Shown here: in pieces, positions 51,329 through 59,044 of the stretch | Numbering within the stretch: the first letter of the stretch is position 1 | Layout: every line of letters starts with the position of its first letter | Assembly (NCBI GenBank): GCA_030447725.1 | Contig: JAUJOQ010000002.1 | Coordinates: 35,048 to 99,047 of the forward strand | DNA from: Thermoleophilaceae bacterium | Lineage (GTDB): Bacteria; Actinomycetota; Thermoleophilia; Solirubrobacterales; Thermoleophilaceae | Direction: 5' to 3' | DNA length: 64,000 nt | Position numbers and translations under genes: made by a program | The notes under the pieces: model-generated | Databases searched by the model: none | Seen by the model: the letters and a program-made list of their open reading frames with translations, nothing else | Told to the model about the DNA's origin: nothing

Positions 51329-52068
51329 CAGGGCACGATCACCTTCTCTCGGAAGGACGCGACGAGGCCGGACTTCTGGGCCCTCACCCGATAGGTGCCG
51401 GGCGCCAGCTTCAGGGTCGCCCGACCGGCGGCGTCGGTCACGGCCTCCGCCCCACCGGTCCTCACCGTGGCGCCGGCGACGGGCACGCTCTTTCCGTCGT
51501 CGTCATAGCCGCGCACGGTGACGGTCGCGCCGCCCGCCTCGCCCGCCGGCTCGGCGCCGAGCGTGCGCTGACAACTCGCGTTGCGGGTCCGGCAATAGAA
51601 CCAGGTGACGCGCCGGCCTGCGCGCAGCCGCCCGTTGCCGAAGGCGCCCGCCGGGTCGGCTGCACCGGCCGTGGCGAGCCTGGCGCCCACCTTGTACACC
51701 CAGCCGCTCAGGCCCCGCGCGCGCTCATTGCGGATCGAGCGGACGTAGAGCCCGCCGGCGTCGCGGGGGCGCGCCGTGCAGCTGCCGTAGTCGGTCAAGC
51801 CGATCCTGCCGGGGCGCGCACGAACCAGCGAGGCCAGCGCCGTGCCCTCGCCAACCGCACACCGGCGGCCCTCCACGCGCACCCGGGTGGCCGAAGCGCG
51901 AACGGTCTTGTCCACCACCCTGCCGCTCTTGAAGGCCACGAGCTGCTTCACCGTCGGTGGCGTCGCGGACGCGACCGATGGCCTGGCGGACGTCGCCGCC
52001 GGCGGCACGGCGCAGACCGCGAGGGCCGCCGCGCACGCGACGGCCCTCAGCGGCGATCGGCCCCCCAT
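51328..52068 (-). CDS. Secreted DUF4430-like protein with carboxypeptidase-regulatory-like domain
   Basis: 246 residues: signal peptide (AVACAAALAVCAVPPAATSA), a DUF4430-like domain at about 65-165 (GTALASLVRARPG, GLYVRSIRN, LSGWVYKVGARL, GRLRAGRRVTWFYC), with paired cysteines, then a beta-sandwich (about 175-246: GYDDDGKSVPVAGATVRTGG, TDAAGRATLKLAPGTYRVRA) of the carboxypeptidase-regulatory type. No C-terminal anchor is seen, so it may be released or held by partners. It starts four bases after the previous gene. Confidence 0.78.
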   Translation of the reverse strand: MGGRSPLRAVACAAALAVCAVPPAATSARPSVASATPPTVKQLVAFKSGRVVDKTVRASATRVRVEGRRCAVGEGTALASLVRARPGRIGLTDYGSCTARPRDAGGLYVRSIRNERARGLSGWVYKVGARLATAGAADPAGAFGNGRLRAGRRVTWFYCRTRNASCQRTLGAEPAGEAGGATVTVRGYDDDGKSVPVAGATVRTGGAEAVTDAAGRATLKLAPGTYRVRAQKSGLVASFREKVIVP

Positions 52069-52072
52069 CGGG

Positions 52073-53080
52073 CTAATTCCGGCGAGCGGACCGAGACGTC
52101 CCCCGCCTGCCGTTCACGAGCTCGCAGTCGCGCGCGGCGCGGTCGGTGGCGTTCATCAGAACGCGGTCGATGCCCCGGCCGCAGCGCACCACGTCACGGC
52201 CGCCGCCGCGCACGTCGATCCGGTCGCGGCCGCCGTAGGCCCTGATCGCATCCGGCCCGCGGCTGCCCTTGATGCGATCGCCGCCGGTGGTGCCGTTGGA
52301 GCGCCTCAGGGCCACGGGCGAGCAGTCCGCGAGCCTGTCGGCCACGCACACCTCCGCGATCTCGGACGCCACGTCGGTGCCGCGCACGGCGCGCAGGCGC
52401 ATCCGAGGTCCGTCCCCGGCGGTCACACGCGCCACGCCGTTCTCGTCCGCGGTCGCGGTCTTGCGGCCGTAGCGCACGATGGCACCCGCCGCCGGGGTGC
52501 GCTTGCCGGCGAAGTCGTACGCGGTTACCTTCACCTCGAAGGAACTGGACGACTTCGAGCGGGCCGGGGCGTCAAGCGCCAGCTCGTCACCGGTGTTGCG
52601 GCCGGTGGCGGTGTTCGAGAAGTACCACAGCACCTCGTCGCCCGGCCTGACCCTCCGCTGATCGGCGCCCACCTCGGGCGCCGCGTGGTTGACCTTGTAG
52701 AGCCAGAAGGCGTTGTCGCTGGACACCGAGCGGCCGATGCCGCACACGAGCAGCCCGAAGTCGAACTTGTCGCTGATGCCGAGCGGACGCAGGGCAGGGC
52801 TCACGCCCGCCGCGTCGATGAGCACGCTGAGGGCCGTGGGGCCCTTCACCGTCCTTGTCTCTCCGCTGCCTCCGCAGGCCGGCTTGCGGGTGGCGGTGGC
52901 GATGCGTGTGGTGTCGGTCAGGTAGGTCTGTCCGGACGCGAGCGCGTTCTGCTCGCCCTGCACCCTCAGCTTCACCGCGGCGGGCCTTGCCTCGGCGGCC
53001 GGTACGCAGGCGGTGAGAACGGCGAGTGCGCAGGCGGACAGGGTCAGCCGGCGCCTGATAGGTGAAGCGGAGATCTTCAT
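52073..53080 (-). CDS. Secreted DUF4430 protein with RTX-like tail (first gene of B12 operon)
   Basis: 335 residues from the ATG at 53080 (MKISASPIRRRLT). Signal region LTLSACALAVLTACVPAAEA, with a possible lipobox LTAC. DUF4430 domain at about 65-165: LSVLIDAAGVSP, FGLLVCGIGR, NAFWLYKVNHAAPEVGADQ and RPGDEVLWYFS. A second beta domain (180-260), then a short glycine/aspartate repeat tail (GGDRIKGSRGPDAIRAYGGRD) like RTX repeats, with cysteines. A purine-rich AGGAAAGGG lies upstream. It follows the riboswitch directly. Confidence 0.84.
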   Translation of the reverse strand: MKISASPIRRRLTLSACALAVLTACVPAAEARPAAVKLRVQGEQNALASGQTYLTDTTRIATATRKPACGGSGETRTVKGPTALSVLIDAAGVSPALRPLGISDKFDFGLLVCGIGRSVSSDNAFWLYKVNHAAPEVGADQRRVRPGDEVLWYFSNTATGRNTGDELALDAPARSKSSSSFEVKVTAYDFAGKRTPAAGAIVRYGRKTATADENGVARVTAGDGPRMRLRAVRGTDVASEIAEVCVADRLADCSPVALRRSNGTTGGDRIKGSRGPDAIRAYGGRDRIDVRGGGRDVVRCGRGIDRVLMNATDRAARDCELVNGRRGTSRSARRN

Positions 53081-53114
53081 AGATCGCCCTTTCCTCGAGG
53101 GGTTGATGATCGCG

Positions 53115-53305
53115 GCCGGAGACAGGTCTCCTGGCTTCGGGCTCAGATGCCGCGCCTTCCCGGTCGGCCCTGGGGGCCTTCCAGTGGCTGACGCACTGTC
53201 GTGCGGCGCCTTCATCGCCCGGTCACAGTGGCGGGACCGCGCCGGATTCACACCGGACTTCCCTGGCCCACCGGCCGTATGTCGGGGTGAGGATACAGGC
53301 GCCCC
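53115..53305 (-). promoter_or_regulatory. Cobalamin (B12) riboswitch
   Basis: Minus-strand leader of the DUF4430/ECF operon with the class hallmarks in order: GGGAAGTCCGGTGTGAATCC, CGGTCCCGCCACTGTGACC (together 53264-53220) and the B12 box GCCAGGAGACCTG (53135-53123). Known members bind adenosyl- or methylcobalamin and shut down uptake or synthesis genes when B12 is plentiful. The 3' edge lies about 40 bases before the first start codon. Confidence 0.95.
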
Positions 53306-53317
53306 GGGCGCCCGGGG

Positions 53318-54175
53318 TCAGGCCCGCCGTGACAGCATGCTGGTCAGCGCGCCCAGCAGCACGAGCGCGCTGAGGGCCAGCACGCCGGCGACCACGAAGA
53401 AGACGGTGTTCTCGCGGGCGTAGTCCACGATTTGGGGCCCTCTGAGGACCGCGAGGCCTGCGAGCGCGACGGCCCCGAGCACGCCGATTCCGAGACCGGC
53501 CGCCAGGCCGACCGCCGCCAGACGTTCGGTCCACCGGCGAGCGGTGAACGCAGCCTTCCTTCGTCCCTCTCTGTCCGGATAGCGGGTCTCGGCCGCGCGC
53601 ACCCCGGCGAGCAGCGCGAGGGCCGTGCCCGTTGCCAGGAGGTACCCGCCGACCACGTCGCTCGGGAAGTGACCCCCGAGGGTCACGAGCGAGTAGGAGA
53701 CCGCGACCACCACGCCAAGTCCGAATGCAGCGGCCGCCGGGCGCAAGCGCGCGGGCATGCTGACCACGAGCGCGATCGCGAGCGACATGACGGCGGTGGC
53801 GTGCCCGCTCGGGAACGCGGCGTCGGCGACCCCCACCGGAACGCCCTGGGGGCGCGGATGGGCCAGCAGCGCCTTGAGCACCTGGCTCGAGACGCTGGTG
53901 AGGACGATCAACGCGAGCACGAACAGAGCGATGCGGGGGCGGGCGCGCGCGATGGCGGTGAGCGCCAGCAGCAGGCCGATGAGAGCGACCGGCACGGGGT
54001 TGCCGATGTCGATGAGCCCGTTGATGAGCCCCCGCGAGCCGGGGCGATCGAGTCCGCTGAAGCCCTGAAGAGCCGCGCTGTCCACGGCGCGAGCCTCGCT
54101 GGACAGGTACGCGAGCGCCAGGACGATCCCGAAGGCGACCGCACACGCCGCGGCACCAGCGAGCAGGCTCTTCAC
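53318..54175 (-). CDS. PAP2 family phosphatase
   Basis: 285-residue membrane protein with the three phosphatase motifs: KALLAHPRP, PSGHATAVMS, and SLVTLGGHFPSDVVGGY. It likely dephosphorylates a lipid phosphate such as undecaprenyl pyrophosphate or phosphatidate. The GTG at 54175 has GAGG six bases upstream and is preferred. C-terminal helices at about 205-285 extend beyond the core. It ends just before the B12 riboswitch. Confidence 0.88.
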   Translation of the reverse strand: MKSLLAGAAACAVAFGIVLALAYLSSEARAVDSAALQGFSGLDRPGSRGLINGLIDIGNPVPVALIGLLLALTAIARARPRIALFVLALIVLTSVSSQVLKALLAHPRPQGVPVGVADAAFPSGHATAVMSLAIALVVSMPARLRPAAAAFGLGVVVAVSYSLVTLGGHFPSDVVGGYLLATGTALALLAGVRAAETRYPDREGRRKAAFTARRWTERLAAVGLAAGLGIGVLGAVALAGLAVLRGPQIVDYARENTVFFVVAGVLALSALVLLGALTSMLSRRA

Positions 54176-54241
54176 GGTGATCCTCACCCGACCCGAGGCT
54201 AGCGAGCCATGGGCCGGCGCTAGAATCGCTCGTCGCCCCGA

Positions 54242-54314
54242 GCCGCCATCGTCTAGGGGACTAGGACGCCGCCCTCTCACGGCGGAAACCGGGGTTCGAA
54301 TCCCCGTGGCGGTA
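54242..54314 (+). tRNA. tRNA-Glu (anticodon CTC)
   Basis: 73 bases folding into a cloverleaf: acceptor GCCGCCA with TGGCGGT, discriminator A at 54314, anticodon stem CCGCC/GGCGG around loop CTCTCAC, T loop GGTTCGAATCC. No encoded CCA. A terminator follows. Confidence 0.96.
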
Positions 54315-54317
54315 TGC

Positions 54318-54347
54318 CGCAACCCGCTCCACGAGGGGGTTTTTTGC
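54318..54347 (+). terminator. Terminator after tRNA-Glu
   Basis: GCAACCC and GGGGGTT form a short stem around CTCCACGA, followed by a run of six T bases at 54340-54345. It is a typical intrinsic terminator placed just after the tRNA. Confidence 0.7.
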
Positions 54348-54699
54348 GTTGTGGGGGCGGTCCGAGGGGCAGTGAGCTACACCGGCGACAATGAATGGAT
54401 GCCCGCCCGCCCGTGCCTATGCTGCGGCACCCTCACGCCAAAGGGAAGCTACTACCCCCGCCACCGCCCCTCAGGGCGATCGGCGGCGCGGCCTTCCGCG
54501 ACGCCACGCGCCGAGTCGGGTCGAACTCGTGGCCATAGCCGGCGGGCTTGAGGGCCTGGGGACGAGCTCGAAGGACTGCTGTCCTCGATGCTTGGCTTTA
54601 TCGGTGCGCCGCCCTTCCCCAGTCCTCAAGCTGGCGAGGGCAGCGAAGTGCGCCCTTCACTGACACGTGTTACGGTCGGGCACACGCGCTTGGGAGACA
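54348..54699. other. Gene-poor stretch next to tRNA-Glu
   Basis: 352 bases without a convincing intact gene. It holds the 50-codon zinc-ribbon-like fragment at 54399-54551. Composition is slightly less regular than neighbouring genes. No tRNA 3'-end duplication that would mark an attachment site was seen. Confidence 0.5.
54399..54551 (+). pseudogene. Possible remnant of an HNH-endonuclease N-terminus
   Basis: 50 codons starting MPARPCLCCGTLTPKGSYYP and continuing RHRPSG. The C-x-x-C-G then P-R-H-R-P pattern recalls the zinc-ribbon start of small phage-type HNH proteins. The frame stops after an Arg/Ser-rich run with no nuclease core. Low confidence. Confidence 0.3.
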
Positions 54700-54918
54700 G
54701 TGATAAATCCTCCACGCTCAAGACCTCGACGCCGCCGCTACGTCCCTCCCTGGCTGCTGTCAAGCCTGGGATTCGCATTTCGGTACAGCGGAGGCCGGGA
54801 CGCCTATGTCCTGCGCGTGGTTGGCGGGCAGATGGGTCCGGTGCTTCGTCCCGACCGGCGCCGCCGGCAGTCATCCGGATTCAGCGGGCCGGAGCGGCGC
54901 GGCGATGTGGTCTTTTGA
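54700..54918 (+). CDS. Small basic hypothetical protein
   Basis: 72 residues from a GTG at 54700 with GGGAGA upstream. The sequence is Arg/Pro-rich, with an ordered core RRYVPPWLLSSLGFAFRYSG and DAYVLRVVGGQMGPVLRPDRR. It looks like a genuine short protein rather than a shadow, but I cannot name a family. Confidence 0.45.
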   Translation: MINPPRSRPRRRRYVPPWLLSSLGFAFRYSGGRDAYVLRVVGGQMGPVLRPDRRRRQSSGFSGPERRGDVVF

Positions 54919-54960
54919 GTAGAGCCAAGACCTAGGCACGGTGGGCGGGCTGGAGGGCGG

Positions 54961-55446
54961 TCAGCTGGCCGGGACACCATCAGCTGCGCTGCGCAGCGCG
55001 GCGATGTCGAGCTTGCTCATCCCGAGCATCGCCTCCATCGCGCGCCGGGCCCGCTCCGGGTCCGCGTCGGTGAGCACCTCCGCCATTCCGGTCGGTACGA
55101 CCTGCCAGGACAGGCCGTACCTGTCCTTGAGCCAGCCGCACGGCCCTTCCTTCCCGCCCTCGGACAGCCGCTCCCAGTAGTAGTCGACATCGTCCTGGGT
55201 CTCGCAGCTGACCTGGAAGGAGACGGCCTCGTCGAAGGTGAACTGAGGGCCGCCATTGATGCCGACGAACGGCTGACCGTCCAGCTCGAACTCCACGGTC
55301 ATCACCGTGCCGGCCGGTCGCGGCCCGGCCTCGGTGTAGTGGGTGACGTTGACGATGCGCGAGCTCTTGAACACGGAGGTGTAGAAGGCCGCGGCCTCCT
55401 CGGCCTCGGTGTCGAACCACAGGTTCGGCGTGATCTTCTGCTGCAT
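54961..55446 (-). CDS. PhnB-like VOC family protein
   Basis: 161 residues from the ATG at 55446: QQKITPNLWFDTEAEEAAAFYTSVFKSS, VEFELDGQPFVGINGGPQFTF, YYWERLSEGG and CGWLKDRYGLSWQVVPT are the standard blocks of the 3-demethylubiquinone-methyltransferase-like/PhnB VOC group. Enzymatic role unknown. Divergent from the next VOC gene. Confidence 0.9.
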   Translation of the reverse strand: MQQKITPNLWFDTEAEEAAAFYTSVFKSSRIVNVTHYTEAGPRPAGTVMTVEFELDGQPFVGINGGPQFTFDEAVSFQVSCETQDDVDYYWERLSEGGKEGPCGWLKDRYGLSWQVVPTGMAEVLTDADPERARRAMEAMLGMSKLDIAALRSAADGVPAS

Positions 55447-55634
55447 GGCGCTGCTCCTCTCATACGGCGGGAAGGAACTCCGCGACGGATACTGCACCTG
55501 TAGACCGCCGTACGCGGAGAAACTCATCGTCCTCTCGCAGGAACCGGGCCGATGACTTTTGGACCGAGCCGCGGTCTCACCCATTGACTCGATTCGCTAC
55601 GCGCCTGCGTGGGCGCAGACAAGGAGACAGCCGC

Positions 55635-56012
55635 ATGGGACAGCCTGTAGTCCATTTCGAGATCATCGGGCGAGACGCCGGGAAGCTGCAGAGCTACTAC
55701 TCGGACCTGTTCGAGTGGAAGATCGACGCCCCGATTGGCCCGATGAACTACGGGGTGGTGCAGCGTGACGGCAACGTCAACGCCGACGGAGTCGGGATCG
55801 GCGGCGGTGTCGGAGGCGGGATGGCCGGGTACGACGGACACGTCACCTTCTATGTCGAGGTTCCCGATGTCGAGGCCGGGCTCGTGAAGGCCGAGTCCCT
55901 CGGTGGCTCGCGCGTGATGGGGCCGGACGAGGTGCCGGGCGGCCCCGTGATCGGACAGTTCAAGGACCCGGAGGGCCACACGGTCGGTCTCGTCGAAGCG
56001 GCCTCAGAATGA
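55635..56012 (+). CDS. VOC (glyoxalase-like) family protein
   Basis: 125 residues; the ATG at 55635 follows AAGGAGA by seven bases. VVHFEIIGRDAGKLQSYYSDLFEWKI and HVTFYVEVPDVEAGLVKAESLGG, with FKDPEGHTVGLVE at the end, give one VOC module. It overlaps the next gene as ATGA, so exporter and VOC protein are co-translated. Confidence 0.9.
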   Translation: MGQPVVHFEIIGRDAGKLQSYYSDLFEWKIDAPIGPMNYGVVQRDGNVNADGVGIGGGVGGGMAGYDGHVTFYVEVPDVEAGLVKAESLGGSRVMGPDEVPGGPVIGQFKDPEGHTVGLVEAASE

Positions 56013-57502
56013 CGGAGCACATGGTGGGTGGAGCGCGCCCGGGGCGCCACGGCGACCGGCAGCGCTGGATCGCCCTCTACGTCCTGTGCACCGGCATGCT
56101 GATGATCGTTCTCGACCTCACCGTCGTGAACGTGGCGCTGCCCTACATCCAGGACGACCTGGGCTTCTCGACCTCGGGCCTCGCCTGGGTGGTCAACGCC
56201 TACCTGATCGCGTTCGGCGGCCTGCTGCTGCTGGCCGGACGACTCGGTGACCTCCTGGGGCGCAGGCGCATCTTCATGGCCGGCCTGAGTCTCTTCACCG
56301 TGGCCTCGCTGGCGTGTGGGCTTGCGCCGAGCCAGGACGTGCTGATCGGGGCCCGCTTCGTCCAGGGCATCGGCGGGGCGATGACATCGGCCGTCATCCT
56401 GGGGATGATCGTCACGATGTTCCCTGAGCCGAGGGAGCAGATGAAGGCGATCGGCGTCTACGCCTTCGTCGCTTCGGCCGGTGGATCGGTTGGCCTACTG
56501 GCCGGTGGCGTGCTGACGCAGTTGATCAACTGGCACTGGATCTTCCTCATCAACATCCCGATCGCGATTGGCACCGCGGCGCTCGCGCTGCGGCTGCTCG
56601 AGGGCGACAAGGGCATCGGCTTCGGGCGGGGCGCCGACATTCTGGGCGCGACCCTGATAACGAGCTCGTTGATGCTCGGCGTCTACACGATCGTCGAGCC
56701 GGCGGCCGAAAAAGGCTGGGGCGCGGGCCGCACCTTGGCACTCGGCGCCGTCTCGGTAGCGCTCCTGGCGGCCTTCCTCGCGCGCGAGGCTACCGCGCGC
56801 ACTCCGCTCATACCGCTGCGGATCTTTCGCTCGCCAAACGTCAGCGGCGCGAATGGGATTCAGGCGCTTTCGATCTCGGGGATGTTCGGGATGTTTTTCT
56901 TGGGCACGCTGTACATGCAGCGGATCCTCGGCTACGGCGCCCTCGAGATCGGTCTCGCGTTCCTGCCCGTCACGATCACGATGGGCACCCTGTCGGCGCG
57001 CTATTCCGAACGGCTGGTCATGCGCTTCGGCGCGAGGGACACGCTGCTTTCCGGCCTCGTGCTGATCCTGGCGGGACTCGCCCTGTTCACGCGCGCGCCG
57101 GTCGATGGCGACTATGCGACACACGTCTTGCCGGTGATGCTCCTGCTCGGTAGCGGCGCCGGCCTCAGCTTCCCGGCGTTGATGACCCTTGCGATGTCGG
57201 GGGCCACCCAGGACGACGCAGGCTTGGCGTCGGGTCTGGTCAACACGACGGCGCAGGTCGGCGCGGCGCTTGGCCTGGCCGTACTCGCCACCCTGTCGTC
57301 GTCACGGACCGCCGATCTGATCCAAGACGGGGAGTCCCGGGCGGCCGCTCTCACCAGCGGCTACCACTTCGCGTTCTGGATCGGGGCCGCGCTCGTCACG
57401 GGGGCGATCGTCGTCGCGCTGACCGTGTTGCGGACGGAGGCCGGCGGAGCACCGGCTGCCGAGCGTCTCAGTCGACGTCAGCCGGTGGAAGGGGACGCGT
57501 AG
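56009..57502 (+). CDS. EmrB/QacA-type (DHA2) MFS multidrug exporter
   Basis: 497 residues, about 14 membrane segments. MLMIVLDLTVVNVALPYIQDDLGFS is the classical DHA2 helix-1 motif; AGRLGDLLGRRRIFMAGL is the loop-2 motif; GARFVQGIGGAMTSAVIL follows. A drug/proton antiporter is likely, substrate unknown. It is coupled to the VOC gene and the sigma-factor gene (1-base gap). Confidence 0.92.
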   Translation: MTEHMVGGARPGRHGDRQRWIALYVLCTGMLMIVLDLTVVNVALPYIQDDLGFSTSGLAWVVNAYLIAFGGLLLLAGRLGDLLGRRRIFMAGLSLFTVASLACGLAPSQDVLIGARFVQGIGGAMTSAVILGMIVTMFPEPREQMKAIGVYAFVASAGGSVGLLAGGVLTQLINWHWIFLINIPIAIGTAALALRLLEGDKGIGFGRGADILGATLITSSLMLGVYTIVEPAAEKGWGAGRTLALGAVSVALLAAFLAREATARTPLIPLRIFRSPNVSGANGIQALSISGMFGMFFLGTLYMQRILGYGALEIGLAFLPVTITMGTLSARYSERLVMRFGARDTLLSGLVLILAGLALFTRAPVDGDYATHVLPVMLLLGSGAGLSFPALMTLAMSGATQDDAGLASGLVNTTAQVGAALGLAVLATLSSSRTADLIQDGESRAAALTSGYHFAFWIGAALVTGAIVVALTVLRTEAGGAPAAERLSRRQPVEGDA

Positions 57503-57503
57503 A

Positions 57504-58496
57504 ATGGCCGTCATCGAGGCGTCGTCGCCCACGACCACCCCCACGCTCGAAGAGCTCGAGGAGCACCGCCGGGAGCTGACCGCGTACTGCTACCGGATGC
57601 TCGGCTCGCCGTTCGAGGCTGAGGACGCGGTTCAGGACACGCTCGTGCGCGCGTGGCGCAGCCTCGACCGTTTCGAGGGTCGCGCCACGTTGCGGTCCTG
57701 GCTGTACCGCATCGCGACGAACGTCTGCCTCGACATGGTGAAGGGCAGAGAGCGCCGCGCGCGTCCGATGGATCTCGGGCCTGCCCGGTCCCCCGACGGC
57801 CCGATCGGCGACACGCTGCCGGAGGTCACCTGGCTGGAGCCGGTGCCCGATGGGCTCGTGATCTCCGAAAGCGATCCGGCGGAGGTCGCGGTCGCCCGTG
57901 AGACTGTCCGGCTCGCGTTCGTGGCGGCGCTGCAGCGTCTTCCGCCCCGCCAGCGAGCCGCATTGATCCTGTGCGAGGTGCTCCGCTGGAAGGCGGCCGA
58001 GGTAGCCGAGCTGCTCGATACCAGCGTCGCCTCTATCAACAGCGCGCTCCAGCGCGCGCGCACGACACTCGACGCGAGCGGCGTCAGCGCCGCCGACCCT
58101 CCACCGTCGCTCGACGGCCCCGACAGCGAGCTGCTCGCCCGCTATGTCGAGGCTTTCGAGCGCTACGACATGGATGCGCTCACCTCGCTTATCTACGAGG
58201 ATGCGACCCAGTCGATGCCGCCGTATGAGCTGTGGCTCAGCAGCCGCGACGACATCCTGAGCTGGTGGGTGGGCCAGGGTGCCGGCTGTCGCGGGTCGCG
58301 CGTAATCCCGACCTCGGCCGCGAACGGCTCACCGGCGTTCGGGCAGTACAAGCCGAGTGAGACGGGCGAGGGGTACGACCCCTGGGCACTCCAGGTGCTC
58401 GAGGTCGAGCAGGGCCGGATCGTCGAGTTCACGTTCTTCCTCGGCACGAAGACCCTCTTCCCGCTCTTCGGCCTACCCGCCCGACTGGCGACCTAG
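57504..58496 (+). CDS. ECF-type sigma factor with SnoaL-like C-terminal domain
   Basis: 330 residues. Sigma region 2: ELTAYCYRMLGSPFEAEDAVQDTLVRAWR and LRSWLYRIATNVCLD; region 4: LPPRQRAALILCEVLRWKAAEVAELLDTSVASINSALQRAR; then a SnoaL/NTF2-like domain (about 205-325), as in SigG/SigJ-type factors that lack a separate anti-sigma. The last codons CTGGCGACC are followed by TAG, of which AG is the first two bases of the repeat element at 58495, so the present C-terminus may have been set by insertion. Confidence 0.9.
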   Translation: MAVIEASSPTTTPTLEELEEHRRELTAYCYRMLGSPFEAEDAVQDTLVRAWRSLDRFEGRATLRSWLYRIATNVCLDMVKGRERRARPMDLGPARSPDGPIGDTLPEVTWLEPVPDGLVISESDPAEVAVARETVRLAFVAALQRLPPRQRAALILCEVLRWKAAEVAELLDTSVASINSALQRARTTLDASGVSAADPPPSLDGPDSELLARYVEAFERYDMDALTSLIYEDATQSMPPYELWLSSRDDILSWWVGQGAGCRGSRVIPTSAANGSPAFGQYKPSETGEGYDPWALQVLEVEQGRIVEFTFFLGTKTLFPLFGLPARLAT

Positions 58497-58657
58497 TGTC
58501 CTGAGGCGGAAGTTCGGCGTCAGCTTCCCGAGTGGCTGGGCGTGGCTGACGGCGCACGCGGGATGAGTCGATGCCGAAGCATCGGCGATTCCCGCGGGTG
58601 GCGTCAGGCGCGTCCAGACACCGGGAAGGTGCGCGCGAACTGACGACTCAGGACACT
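58495..58657. mobile_element. 163-bp MITE-like palindromic element
   Basis: Ends are the perfect 11-base inverted repeat AGTGTCCTGAG / CTCAGGACACT (58495-58505 and 58647-58657). The match extends to 22 bases with three mismatches per arm (through AGTTCG), and further imperfect pairing (CTTCCCG with CGGGAAG; CGCGGGA...CGATGC with GCATCG...TCCCGCG) reaches the centre near 58593. The whole element can fold into one long hairpin. It has no coding frame. No clear target duplication is visible. Confidence 0.75.
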
Positions 58658-58661
58658 GGCC

Positions 58662-58967
58662 TCAGTCGGGCAGGACGTCGCGCAGGCCCATGAAGGCGAG
58701 CAGCTCGCGGAGCTCGCTCGACGCATGGCGCAGCCTGACCTGACAGCCGTGGCGCCGGGCGGCGAGCTGGAGCCTCGCCAGGGCCTCGACCGTCACCGCG
58801 TCGGCAGCGACGCCGCGGACGTCGCAGAACGCGATGTCGGCGCCGCTGTCCTCCAGCAGCCCGCAGACACGCTCGCAGAGCCCCGGGAGGTTGGAGCGCG
58901 AGATCGGGCCGCGGATGGCGAACGCGACCGTTTCCGGAGCCGAGGAGTCCATCCACAGTAGGACCAT
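58662..58967 (-). CDS. STAS-domain protein
   Basis: 101 residues: VAFAIRGPISRSNLPGLCERVCGLLEDSGADIAFCDVRGVAADAVTVEALARLQLAARRHG resembles the STAS/anti-sigma-antagonist fold (SpoIIAA-like), with the D-x-R-x-V segment in place of the usual phosphorylated D-S-S. A phospho-switch serine is not evident. Its stop is four bases from the repeat element. Confidence 0.72.
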   Translation of the reverse strand: MVLLWMDSSAPETVAFAIRGPISRSNLPGLCERVCGLLEDSGADIAFCDVRGVAADAVTVEALARLQLAARRHGCQVRLRHASSELRELLAFMGLRDVLPD

Positions 58968-59044
58968 GCAGCCGGGCGAAACTCATCGTCATGGGCCCGG
59001 CATGCGCCGGGCCAGGCCCGCACGCAAGCGCCCCTTCCTACGGC

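Noticed and set aside
46005-53305. Cobalt transporter CbiMNQO behind a B12 riboswitch
   Set aside because: No CbiM-type N-terminal metal-binding start (MHIPDG) and no CbiN; the membrane partner is an S-component-like module with an extracellular toroid.
54242-54918. Integrative element with att sites at tRNA-Glu
   Set aside because: No integrase and no duplicated tRNA 3' end were found inside the window; only possible relics remain.
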